From UBA11346 sp038203025 (GTDB lineage: Bacteria; Planctomycetota; UBA11346), in assembly GCA_038203025.1 (NCBI GenBank), contig JBBREK010000218.1, forward strand, positions 1-7,155: a stretch of 7,155 nucleotides of DNA. Direction: 5' to 3'. The position numbers and the translations under genes were made by a program. Below are positions 1 through 6,142 of the stretch, piece after piece; the stretch's first letter is position 1, and the number at the start of each line of letters is the position of its first letter. The notes under the pieces are model-generated. The model had not been told where the DNA came from. It ran no database searches and saw only the letters and a list, made by a program, of their open reading frames with translations.

Positions 1-208
1 TCCCCGCCTCCACGCCGCCTTGTCGGCCGCCGGTGTCGCCGCCCCAACGGCGGGTGATCTTGAGGCCGCGCTGCGCCTCGCGGCCGAGCGGTTGCCCGCT
101 GGTGGCACCGTGCTGCTCTCGCCGGCCTGCGCCTCGTTCGACCTGTTCCGCGGCTTCGACCACCGGGGCGACGCCTTCGCCGCCGCGGCCAGACGACTGT
201 TCCCATAG
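1..208 (+). CDS. murD: UDP-N-acetylmuramoylalanine--D-glutamate ligase, C-terminal end (5' partial)
   Basis: MurD is the cytoplasmic ATP-dependent ligase that adds D-glutamate to UDP-MurNAc-L-alanine in peptidoglycan precursor synthesis. Only the last 68 or so residues are present: the first complete codon is at base 2 and the TAG stop is at 206-208. What identifies it is the C-terminal block 'VLLSPACASFDLFRGFDHRGD', here split as VLLSPACASFD then LFRGF-HRGD, which in this family lies in the third (C-terminal) domain and includes the conserved SPACASFD signature and the F-x-x-RG-x-x-F element. The protein ends shortly after it, as MurD proteins normally do. The gene runs in the same direction as nadB, 32 bp upstream of it, so the two may share a transcript. 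Identification is strong; the rest of the gene lies outside the window. Confidence 0.93.
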   Translation, partial: PRLHAALSAAGVAAPTAGDLEAALRLAAERLPAGGTVLLSPACASFDLFRGFDHRGDAFAAAARRLFP

Positions 209-240
209 CCTCGCCCTGCCGGCCACTATCCTCCCGCACC

Positions 241-1866
241 ATGCTGCCCGTCACCTGCGCCACCGGTCCGTCCAGCCCGCGCCATCTGGTCGGCTTCGAC
301 CCGCGCCGCCGTCCAGGTCTGGAGACCGAGGTCCTGGTCATCGGCGGCGGCATCGCCGGCCTGTCAGCTGCGCTGGCCGCAGCCGAGGCCGGCCGTGAGG
401 TCCTGGTGCTGTGCAAGGGGTCGCTCGATCTGTCCAACACCGCCTGGGCCCAGGGCGGGGTGGCCGCGGTACTGGGTAAGGCCGAGCGTTCCGCCGAGGA
501 CGACGTTGCCCTGCACGTGCGCGACACCTTGACCGCCGGCGCCGGCTTGTGCCACGAGCCAGCGGTGCAGACGATCATCGGCGCCGCCGAAGGCGCGATG
601 GACTTCCTGCGCCAGTCCGACTGCCATTTCGACGGTCCCGATGGCGGCACGCCGCATCTCACCCGCGAGGGCGGTCACAGCGCCCGCCGCATCCTGCATG
701 CGCACGGCGACGCCACCGGGGTCGAGATCGCGCGTGCCCTCGCCTCGACGGTGCGGGCACATCCTCGACTGACCATCATCGAACATGCCTTCGCTATCGA
801 TCTGCTGACCCACAACGGCCGCATCGGCGGAGCTTCCTACTGCCATCGCGAGGAGGTCTACGCGGTGCGCGCCGGATCGACCGTGCTGGCCACCGGCGGC
901 TGCGGCGCGGCCTGGCGCGAAACCACCAACCCGCCGCTGGCCACCGGTGACGGCCTGGCCATGGCCTACCGCGCCGGCGCCATCCTGGCCGATCTGGAGT
1001 TCATGCAGTTCCATCCGACCACGCTGTACGTGGCCGGTGCCGGACGCCTGCTCATCACTGAGGCGATGCGCGGCGAGGGAGCCCTGCTCAAGAACGCCGA
1101 GGGCGAGTGCTTCATGCGCCGTTACCACCCCGACGCCGAACTGGCGCCGCGCGACGTGGTCACCCGGGCGATCGTCGCCGAGATCCGCCGCACCGGTTTC
1201 CCGCATGTGTGGCTCGACGCGACCCATCTCGGCGCCGCCTTCCTCAAGGAACGCTTCCCCACCATCCACCTGGCCTGCGCGCGCTTCGGCATCGACATCG
1301 CGACCGCCTGGATGCCGGTGCATCCCAGCGCCCACTACCATTGCGGCGGCGTGGTCAGCGACCCGCGCGGACGCACCGGCGTGGCCGGCCTGTGGGCCGC
1401 CGGCGAGGTCGGCTGCACCGGTCTGCACGGCGCCAACCGCCTGGCCTCGAACAGCCTGCTGGAGGGCGTGGTCGTCGGCCTGGCCGCCGGCGCCGATGCC
1501 GCCGCGGAGAGCACCATGCCCGGCCTGCTACGCGCCGAGCACCGCGCCCCGGTGATCGAGAATCTCGACATCACCGACGTGGTCGGATCGCTGCGTTCGC
1601 TGATGTGGCGCAGCGTCGGCATCGAACGCAGCGCCCGCGATCTGGCCCTGGCGCGCCGGACCATCTCGTTCTGGATGGCCCATCAGGTCAACGGATTCCT
1701 GCGCACCCCCGCCGGCTGGGAGCTGCAGAACCTGCTGCTGCTGGGATCGCTGGTCGCCCAGGCCGCCGAGCAGCGGGCCTGTTCGGTTGGCACGCACACG
1801 CGTAGTGATTCGACCGGCACCATCGACCACCTCCACTACGCCTTGCAGCGCAAGGATCCGGCATGA
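241..1866 (+). CDS. nadB: L-aspartate oxidase (NAD biosynthesis)
   Basis: NadB is the FAD enzyme that oxidises L-aspartate to iminosuccinate, which NadA then turns into quinolinate for NAD. The protein has 541 residues, close to the roughly 540 of E. coli NadB. Visible features in order: the FAD-binding GGGIAG loop at residues 35-40, the SNTAWAQGG segment at 65-73, HPTT with His258, EAMRGEG at 274-280, PRDVVTRA with Arg304, SAHYHCGG with His365, and GANRLASNSLLEG with Arg400. By family knowledge these His and Arg residues match the E. coli active-site residues His244, Arg290, His351 and Arg386 with a constant offset of 14. A helical C-terminal domain follows. ATG 241 is the only good start, because the RHLVGFDPRR stretch ahead of the FAD loop is typical of one NadB subgroup; no Shine-Dalgarno is evident. 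One oddity is that the usual ESRG near the C terminus reads CSVG (residues 513-517 region). The stop overlaps the next gene. Confidence 0.97.
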   Translation: MLPVTCATGPSSPRHLVGFDPRRRPGLETEVLVIGGGIAGLSAALAAAEAGREVLVLCKGSLDLSNTAWAQGGVAAVLGKAERSAEDDVALHVRDTLTAGAGLCHEPAVQTIIGAAEGAMDFLRQSDCHFDGPDGGTPHLTREGGHSARRILHAHGDATGVEIARALASTVRAHPRLTIIEHAFAIDLLTHNGRIGGASYCHREEVYAVRAGSTVLATGGCGAAWRETTNPPLATGDGLAMAYRAGAILADLEFMQFHPTTLYVAGAGRLLITEAMRGEGALLKNAEGECFMRRYHPDAELAPRDVVTRAIVAEIRRTGFPHVWLDATHLGAAFLKERFPTIHLACARFGIDIATAWMPVHPSAHYHCGGVVSDPRGRTGVAGLWAAGEVGCTGLHGANRLASNSLLEGVVVGLAAGADAAAESTMPGLLRAEHRAPVIENLDITDVVGSLRSLMWRSVGIERSARDLALARRTISFWMAHQVNGFLRTPAGWELQNLLLLGSLVAQAAEQRACSVGTHTRSDSTGTIDHLHYALQRKDPA

Positions 1867-2183
1867 ACGACGACCTGCGCTGGTCCACGGTGGGACGAGC
1901 CACCGACTTCAACGACGGCCAGGGCCGCGTGGTCACCGTAGGAGCACGCCGCATCGCCTTATTCCGCCAGGGCGACTGCTTCCGCGCACTGAAGGATGCC
2001 TGCCCGCACGCCGGGGTCTCGCTGGCCATGGGCTACCTGCACGAGGACTCGGTGACCTGCCCGGCCCACGCCTGGGCCTTCAATCTCGACGACGGCCGCT
2101 GTACCCAGGGTCCGGCAAGCTGCGCCGCCGTGAGCTATGCCGTGCGGGTCACCGATGGGACGGTGGAAATCGGCATTCCCTGA
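1863..2183 (+). CDS. Small Rieske [2Fe-2S] ferredoxin (NirD/BphF-like)
   Basis: A 106-residue soluble protein that is essentially a single Rieske domain. The cluster-binding pairs are Cys47-x-His49 (CPHAG) and Cys66-x-x-His69 (CPAHAW), separated by 16 residues, which is the family spacing. No signal peptide or membrane segment is present, so it should be a cytoplasmic one-electron carrier or a small subunit. The ATG at 1863 overlaps the TGA of nadB in an ATGA junction and has its own AAGGA 6 nt upstream (1852-1856), so it is translated together with nadB. Family members include ferredoxin components of dioxygenases and NirD of nitrite reductase, but neither an oxygenase alpha subunit nor a nirB is seen here. 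The coupling to NadB suggests, without proving, that it passes electrons to or from NadB or the Fe-S enzyme NadA. Fold assignment is firm; the partner is unknown. Confidence 0.92.
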   Translation: MNDDLRWSTVGRATDFNDGQGRVVTVGARRIALFRQGDCFRALKDACPHAGVSLAMGYLHEDSVTCPAHAWAFNLDDGRCTQGPASCAAVSYAVRVTDGTVEIGIP

Positions 2184-2195
2184 GCGGGTCGGCCT
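2184..2195. other. Convergent gene junction with only 12 bp between stops
   Basis: The plus-strand Rieske gene stops at 2183 and the minus-strand anti-sigma-like gene stops at 2196. No GC-rich hairpin with a T-run fits between the stops, so transcripts from the two sides probably run into each other's 3' ends, or termination is factor-dependent. Confidence 0.6.
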
Positions 2196-2573
2196 TCAGA
2201 ACGGCACTGCGCTGCGCACCGTGCGGGCCACCGCCGTCAGGTCGGCGCCGAGGGCGTTGAGCTCGCTGTTGATCGCGGTGACCGGTAGACCGGCCTGGGC
2301 GCCATCGAGCATCTCGCCAAGCGTCAGCGGGGCCGGCATCCTCATGGCCACGGGTCGGACTGGCGCCGCTGCACGGGGCCCTGCGACCATGGCCACGGCC
2401 GTCGCGATCATGAGCAACGCGGCGGCGGCCAGCAGGATGGGGAAGCGCAGTGGTGGACGGGTCGGCATGCCTCCGGCGGGCATGCTGGCCAGCACGCGCC
2501 CAGCCAGGCCGGCATCAGCAGTCGAACGGATGGCGCGGGCCTCGTCGCGTAGGCGGGTGGGAACATCGCTCAT
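2196..2573 (-). CDS. Probable anti-sigma factor, single transmembrane span
   Basis: A 125-residue protein with a charged N-terminal part (residues 1-25, rich in Arg, Glu and Asp), one clear hydrophobic segment at about 43-64 (PILLAAAALLMIATAVAMVAG) and a C-terminal part of about 60 residues. The N-terminal segment would be cytoplasmic and the rest outside, the usual topology of membrane anti-sigma factors. The assignment rests on this topology and on position: its ATG overlaps the stop of the ECF sigma gene in an ATGA junction, with a strong GGAGG 7 nt upstream (bases 2581-2585). I see no zinc-binding H-x3-C-x2-C motif, so it is not a ZAS-type anti-sigma, and the cytoplasmic part (about 42 residues) is short for one. 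It could instead be a small membrane protein that merely tracks with the sigma factor. I do not recognise the family from sequence alone. Confidence 0.6.
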   Translation of the reverse strand: MSDVPTRLRDEARAIRSTADAGLAGRVLASMPAGGMPTRPPLRFPILLAAAALLMIATAVAMVAGPRAAAPVRPVAMRMPAPLTLGEMLDGAQAGLPVTAINSELNALGADLTAVARTVRSAVPF

Positions 2574-3121
2574 GACAGGACCTCCGCAGGGGTGAACGCC
2601 GGATCGGCACGCAGGGCCGCCTCCAGCCGCTTGCGCGCCCGGTGCAGGCGCACGCGGGCCGCGATCGGATTGATGCCCAGGACGCGGGCGACCGCCGACG
2701 GCGCCTGGTCCTCAGCGTAATGCAGCCACAGCAGGCGGAACTCCTCGACCGGCAGCAGCTCCCGGGCTCGGGCCCACAGCCCACCTTCCGGCAGCGGATC
2801 GGTGGGCGGCTCCGCCGCCAGGACAGGCACGGCGTCGAGCGTCGCGTGGTCCCGGCGCCGCGCCGCCTGATCCAGTCGCAGACGGTGCGCGATGGTGAAC
2901 AGCCAGGTGGAGAAGGCCCAGCGCGCGTCGTAGCGGGCAATGGCCCCGTGCGCCCGCAGGAAGGCCTCTTGCACCACGTCTTCGGCGTCATGGTGGGGCG
3001 TGCCGGTGGCGACCAGCCAGCGGTGCAGACGCGGGGCATGTTCCTCGACCAGGACGGCAAAGGCGGCGGCGTCGCCCGCCGCCGCCCGCCCGGCCAGTCC
3101 CCGATCGCCGTCACCAGCCAC
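2570..3121 (-). CDS. ECF-type RNA polymerase sigma factor (sigma-70 family)
   Basis: A 183-residue alternative sigma factor that would direct RNA polymerase to a small regulon. Region 2 spans about residues 17-90, with the hallmark DAEDVVQEAFLRAH at 45-58 (core binding) and FSTWLFTIAHRLRLDQ at 70-85 (-10 recognition). Region 4 spans about 116-170, with the helix-turn-helix VARVLGINPIAARVRLHRARKRL running through 144-166 (-35 recognition). There is no region 1.1 or region 3, as usual for ECF factors, and the length is typical. The start is GTG at 3121, directly after the upstream TGA and preceded by AAGG 8 nt away; the N-terminal opening (DRGLAGRAAAGDAAAFAVLV) matches the usual ECF opening. 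The following gene overlaps its stop by 4 bp and is probably its anti-sigma. The subgroup and target promoters cannot be told from here. Confidence 0.95.
   Translation of the reverse strand: MAGDGDRGLAGRAAAGDAAAFAVLVEEHAPRLHRWLVATGTPHHDAEDVVQEAFLRAHGAIARYDARWAFSTWLFTIAHRLRLDQAARRRDHATLDAVPVLAAEPPTDPLPEGGLWARARELLPVEEFRLLWLHYAEDQAPSAVARVLGINPIAARVRLHRARKRLEAALRADPAFTPAEVLS
2581..2585 (-). promoter_or_regulatory. Strong Shine-Dalgarno GGAGG of the anti-sigma-like gene
   Basis: On the minus strand GGAGG lies 7 nt before the ATG at 2573, inside the end of the sigma-factor gene. It is the best ribosome-binding site in the window. It fixes the start of the anti-sigma-like gene and suggests this protein is made at least as efficiently as the sigma factor it overlaps. 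Confidence 0.75.
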
Positions 3122-4009
3122 TCAGCGGGCCTTGCGCTGCTCGATGATCCGTACCGCCTCGTCGAAGGGCATGCCCAGGTGCAGGTTGACCACGGCACCC
3201 TCGCGCGAGAGCTGCGCTCCGCGGATCGCCTCAATCAGCACCGGATCGAGGTTCTCCGGACGCTGCAGCTGGACGATCGCCATCAGGCCGCGACCGGCGT
3301 CGACCATCGCCTGGGCGGCGGCCTCGTCGGTGGAGGTGGCCATGGCTTCGAGGATGAGCTGGGCGTCCTGGGCGGTGATCCTGGCGGCGAACGAACGGAC
3401 GTTGCGCAGCATCGCCGACTCGGGCTTGCCCGCGGCCAGCTCGGCCAGGCGGTCGGCGGCGCAAACCACCAGGGCGGACGTGTCCCAACCAGCCGGCAGG
3501 GTGAAGGCCGCGCCAGCCTGGCCCGGGGCGTCGATCAGGGCCAGGGCCTCGCGGATGCGCTTGCTGGTCTTGCCCAGGATCAGCAGGTCGTTTGCCGCCA
3601 GGCAGCCGGCAGCCGGCTTGCCCTTGTCCAGCCAGGTGTGGATGGTGCGCGAGCCGGCCTGCACCGCGGCGTAGCCGTCAGCGGCCTGCGCCATGGTGGT
3701 GAGACTGGCGGTATCGAGGGCGCCGTGCACGTAGACCAGGCCGGTGTCGTCGTCGGCGCCGACGCCGCAGATGGTGGCGCTGCGCAGGTCGCGGCGGGGA
3801 TTCAGGCCTGTCAGCGCCTCAAGCAGCTGCAGGCGGGCGGCGTTCGGCTGCTTGATCATCTCCTTGCCGATCCACTCCCCGACCTTGCTGGAGAACATGG
3901 CCTGTAGATCGGCATGGATGACCCAGCGGCAGTCGGCCGGGATGCGCTCGGCGGCGACGGCTATGGTGACCAGGCAGACGAGGACGAGGCTGGCGAAAAG
4001 ACGGTGCAT
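3122..4009 (-). CDS. Secreted protein of unknown function, planctomycete-type, in sigma-factor operon
   Basis: A 295-residue protein with a clear Sec signal peptide: MHR, then a hydrophobic core at residues 4-18, and likely cleavage after AVAA (residue 20). The mature part opens IPADCRWVIHADLQAMFSSK and contains NPRRDLRSATICG at 70-82, an HTWLDKGK element at 124-131, and two halves of alternating alpha/beta character with no metal or catalytic motif I can name. From memory, secreted proteins of this layout ('PADAxWVxHxDxxA ... DLxxxTxxG ... HTWxDK') are common in planctomycetes and related PVC bacteria, with no known activity. ATG 4009 is chosen because GGAG lies 8 nt before it and the signal peptide starts there. 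An in-frame ATG at 4027 would add six residues and has no better site. It lies 41 nt behind the squalene synthase gene and its TGA abuts the sigma-factor start. It may be an envelope component sensed or controlled by the sigma system; this is inference. Confidence 0.85.
   Translation of the reverse strand: MHRLFASLVLVCLVTIAVAAERIPADCRWVIHADLQAMFSSKVGEWIGKEMIKQPNAARLQLLEALTGLNPRRDLRSATICGVGADDDTGLVYVHGALDTASLTTMAQAADGYAAVQAGSRTIHTWLDKGKPAAGCLAANDLLILGKTSKRIREALALIDAPGQAGAAFTLPAGWDTSALVVCAADRLAELAAGKPESAMLRNVRSFAARITAQDAQLILEAMATSTDEAAAQAMVDAGRGLMAIVQLQRPENLDPVLIEAIRGAQLSREGAVVNLHLGMPFDEAVRIIEQRKAR
3130..3133 (-). promoter_or_regulatory. AAGG Shine-Dalgarno for the sigma-factor GTG start
   Basis: AAGG on the minus strand lies within the last codons of the secreted-protein gene, 8 nt before the GTG at 3121. 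It supports initiation at that GTG directly behind the TGA (TGAGTG junction), and so favours separate proteins with re-initiation over a read-through fusion. Confidence 0.5.
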
Positions 4010-4017
4010 GATGGGTT

Positions 4018-4021
4018 CTCC
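4018..4021 (-). promoter_or_regulatory. GGAG Shine-Dalgarno that sets the secreted-protein start
   Basis: GGAG on the minus strand is 8 nt upstream of the ATG at 4009. It decides between that ATG and the in-frame ATG at 4027, which it would lie behind. The choice agrees with the signal peptide beginning MHRLF. Confidence 0.65.
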
Positions 4022-4031
4022 GACCATTGTA

Positions 4032-4046
4032 CCGGCCCCGGGCCGG
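4032..4046. other. Short GC palindrome between squalene synthase and secreted-protein genes
   Basis: The 15 bases CCGGCCCCGGGCCGG can fold as a 6-bp all-GC stem with a 3-nt loop. It starts a few bases behind the TAA of the squalene synthase gene. There is no T-run after it on either strand, so it is at most a weak terminator, pause or RNA-processing site inside the presumed operon. Confidence 0.35.
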
Positions 4047-4050
4047 ATCG

Positions 4051-5070
4051 TTACCGGGTGGCGGACAAGCGGCGGAAGTAGCCGGTCACCAGGGCATCGC
4101 ACGGGGCGACCACATAGCCCGCCGCCAGGGTGCGATAGACCTCGCTGCGGGTGATCTTGACCTTGTGCGCCGGGTCGAGGAGTCGCGGATCGCGCTCGGC
4201 GCGGGCCAGGGTACGGATGGCGAAGTAGAGCGGGGCGAGGCAGAACAGGCGCAGGCGGTAGTCGCGGGCCGGCAGCAGCAGGCAGTACTCCAGGGCCCGG
4301 TCGAGATGCCCGCGCGCCTTGTCGATCAGCCGGCGCATCACCGCGTCGGACTCCGCCCGCCGCGACGGTTCGAGCAGCTCCTCGGGGGTGAACCCCGACT
4401 CGGCGCACAGGTCGCGCGGCACGAAGGACCAGCCGCGCACGCGGTCGTCGGCAACATCCTTGATGATGTTGACCAGCTGCAGACCAATGCCGAAATCAGT
4501 CGCCCGATCCTTGAGCTGGCGGTAGCGCTCGGCACCGATGTGCGGTGAATGCAGACGGAACACCTCGGTCAGCAAATGACCGACCGTGCCGGCGACATAC
4601 CAGCAGTAGCGATCGAGGTCATCGAGGCGGTCGAGGGCCTGGAAGGCCTCCGGCCGGTGCTGCCGCCTGGCGTATCCGGCCATACCATCGCACATCTCCT
4701 GCACCCACGGACGGATGGCCTCGCGGGCCAGGCGCGGGAAGGCGCGGAACTCACGTAGCGTGCAGTCGACATCACGGGTGAGCAGTTCGTCGGCGTTGGC
4801 CGGTTCGGCAAAGGCCTCGGCCAGGCCGGGCACCTCGCCACCAAGCTCTTCCAGACTGGCGCGGAAGCCGGCGAGCAGATCGTGCTTGCGCCCGGCCGGC
4901 ATGCGGGCGCAATCCTCGATGGTGTCGGCGATGCGGCACAGCAGGTAGGCGATCAGCACGCGATGCTGGACTGGCTGCGGCAGCAGGCCGATGCAGGCGG
5001 CGAAGGTGCGCGACACCCGCGGCAGCATGGCGATGCAGAAGTCGCGATCGCCGCCTGACTGGGCGGTCAT
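4051..5070 (-). CDS. Squalene/phytoene synthase family protein, eukaryote-like squalene synthase type
   Basis: A 339-residue all-helical trans-isoprenyl diphosphate synthase (head-to-head type), expected to join two farnesyl diphosphates to squalene or a related C30 product. Visible motifs: SRTFA at residues 20-24, first aspartate-rich site DTIED at 49-53, YCWYVAGTVGHLL at 155-167, and second aspartate site NIIKDVADD at 201-209 (Asp205 and Asp209), followed by WSFVPRDL at 214-221. The YCxYVAGxVG and NIIxD blocks resemble eukaryotic squalene synthase more than the bacterial HpnC/HpnD pair. There is no C-terminal membrane anchor, unlike the eukaryotic enzyme of over 400 residues. ATG 5070 is chosen because conserved sequence starts about 10 residues later; the ribosome site is poor (AGG directly adjoins the ATG). 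The frame stays open upstream into the repeat, but that stretch reads as repeat. No hopanoid, sterol or carotenoid genes are nearby, so the product (squalene versus dehydrosqualene or phytoene) is uncertain. Confidence 0.9.
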   Translation of the reverse strand: MTAQSGGDRDFCIAMLPRVSRTFAACIGLLPQPVQHRVLIAYLLCRIADTIEDCARMPAGRKHDLLAGFRASLEELGGEVPGLAEAFAEPANADELLTRDVDCTLREFRAFPRLAREAIRPWVQEMCDGMAGYARRQHRPEAFQALDRLDDLDRYCWYVAGTVGHLLTEVFRLHSPHIGAERYRQLKDRATDFGIGLQLVNIIKDVADDRVRGWSFVPRDLCAESGFTPEELLEPSRRAESDAVMRRLIDKARGHLDRALEYCLLLPARDYRLRLFCLAPLYFAIRTLARAERDPRLLDPAHKVKITRSEVYRTLAAGYVVAPCDALVTGYFRRLSATR

Positions 5071-5082
5071 CCTGGAAATCGC

Positions 5083-5231
<149 letters not shown>

Positions 5232-5248
5232 CTCTGCGGCATTTACAG

Positions 5249-6139
5249 TCATTGCACCGTCCCGATGGCAGGCTCCGGCGCCGGCAGCGGCGTCGGCCAG
5301 ATCTGCCGGCCAAACTGGTCGTCGACATGCACCAGATCGAGCATCAGGCCGGCGTCGAGCAGCTCTTGCCGATGAACCGCGCCGCGGTCATCGCAGCGCA
5401 GGATGGCGAAGCGCCGGCCGTCGAGACGCATCTCGACCTCCAGCAGGTCGGCATTGCCGGCCGCAGTGCGGTGCTGGACGCGCCCGAGCACGATGAACAC
5501 GGCCTCCTTGGTGGCCATACGCAGCCGGGTCGGATCCAGGGTCGAGATACGGTTGGAGAACTGCTGCCCCACCTGCAAGCCGGCGGGCAGGCTGGCGGTG
5601 AGGTCGCCGCCAGTCACGCGCTCGGGACGCACCTCGGGGATGATGCGTGTGCCGGAGGTGCCGGCCGCCTTCCAGGTCAGGCGCAGACCGGTATGGTCGA
5701 CTGGACCCTCGGCGCTGAACGGCACGCTGAAGACATTGCCGGCGATCTCGATGGCACGCAGACGCATGTTGGCATCGAGCATCTCGTCGAGGCGCAGGCG
5801 GATGCCAGAACGGGCGCTGCCGCCGACGGCCTGGCGGAGCATGCTCTCGCCAGGCAGGAAACGGGTCCGGGTGATATCGATCTGGGTCTCCAGCCGTACG
5901 CCGACGTCGTCGGTGAAGACCCCCATCGAACAGGTGCCGACGCGTTCGGCGGCGAAGGTCGGCTGCGGCCGCCACAGCAGCGCGTAGTGCTGCACCTTGT
6001 TCAGGCGCGTCGCCAGCTCGGACCGGGGATCACTTTCCGCCACCAGGCCCAGGTCGGGCAGTACCTGGCGCACAAGGTACCAGCCGGTCATGCCGATCCA
6101 GGCGGCGAGCAGGGCGATGCGGACGGCGTTACCTAGCAT
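5249..6139 (-). CDS. Membrane-anchored protein of unknown function
   Basis: A 296-residue protein with one N-terminal hydrophobic segment (about residues 5-22, followed by RQVLPD) and no other membrane span. It is therefore probably held in the inner membrane with about 270 residues outside the cytoplasm, or is exported with an uncleaved signal. The soluble part is mostly beta-type. The region 209-262 (EAVFIVLGRVQHRT ... LLEVEMRLDGRRFAILRCDDRGAVHRQEL) reads like the repeated 'modify, then measure' strands of lipoprotein-carrier or DUF3108-like folds, but I cannot name a family. ATG 6139 lies 3 nt behind the stop of the beta-barrel gene, so the two are almost certainly cotranscribed and coupled, which points to an envelope role. 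A GGA about 10 nt upstream is the only ribosome-site candidate. The C-terminal tail is Pro-rich (WPTPLPAPEPAIGTVQ). Confidence 0.8.
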   Translation of the reverse strand: MLGNAVRIALLAAWIGMTGWYLVRQVLPDLGLVAESDPRSELATRLNKVQHYALLWRPQPTFAAERVGTCSMGVFTDDVGVRLETQIDITRTRFLPGESMLRQAVGGSARSGIRLRLDEMLDANMRLRAIEIAGNVFSVPFSAEGPVDHTGLRLTWKAAGTSGTRIIPEVRPERVTGGDLTASLPAGLQVGQQFSNRISTLDPTRLRMATKEAVFIVLGRVQHRTAAGNADLLEVEMRLDGRRFAILRCDDRGAVHRQELLDAGLMLDLVHVDDQFGRQIWPTPLPAPEPAIGTVQ

Positions 6140-6142
6140 GAT

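Noticed and set aside
209..240. Promoter between murD and nadB (ACTATC at 225-230)
   Set aside because: Too weak a match to a -10 box and no -35 partner; co-transcription with murD is simpler.
364..1428. Minus-strand open frame of 354 codons
   Set aside because: It is fully antisense to nadB, whose motifs are beyond doubt, and shows no recognisable domain.
2642..3907. Long plus-strand open frame of 421 codons
   Set aside because: It lies opposite the sigma-factor and secreted-protein genes, is rich in Gly, Arg, Gln and Asp without domain pattern, and is what GC-rich antisense sequence produces.
4026..4031. TACAAT on the minus strand as a -10 promoter box
   Set aside because: A transcript starting from it would begin at about the Shine-Dalgarno of the secreted-protein gene, and no -35 box is found at the right distance.
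4010..4408. N-terminal extension of the secreted protein (start at 4408)
   Set aside because: It would overlap the squalene synthase gene by over 350 bp in another frame and bury the signal peptide.
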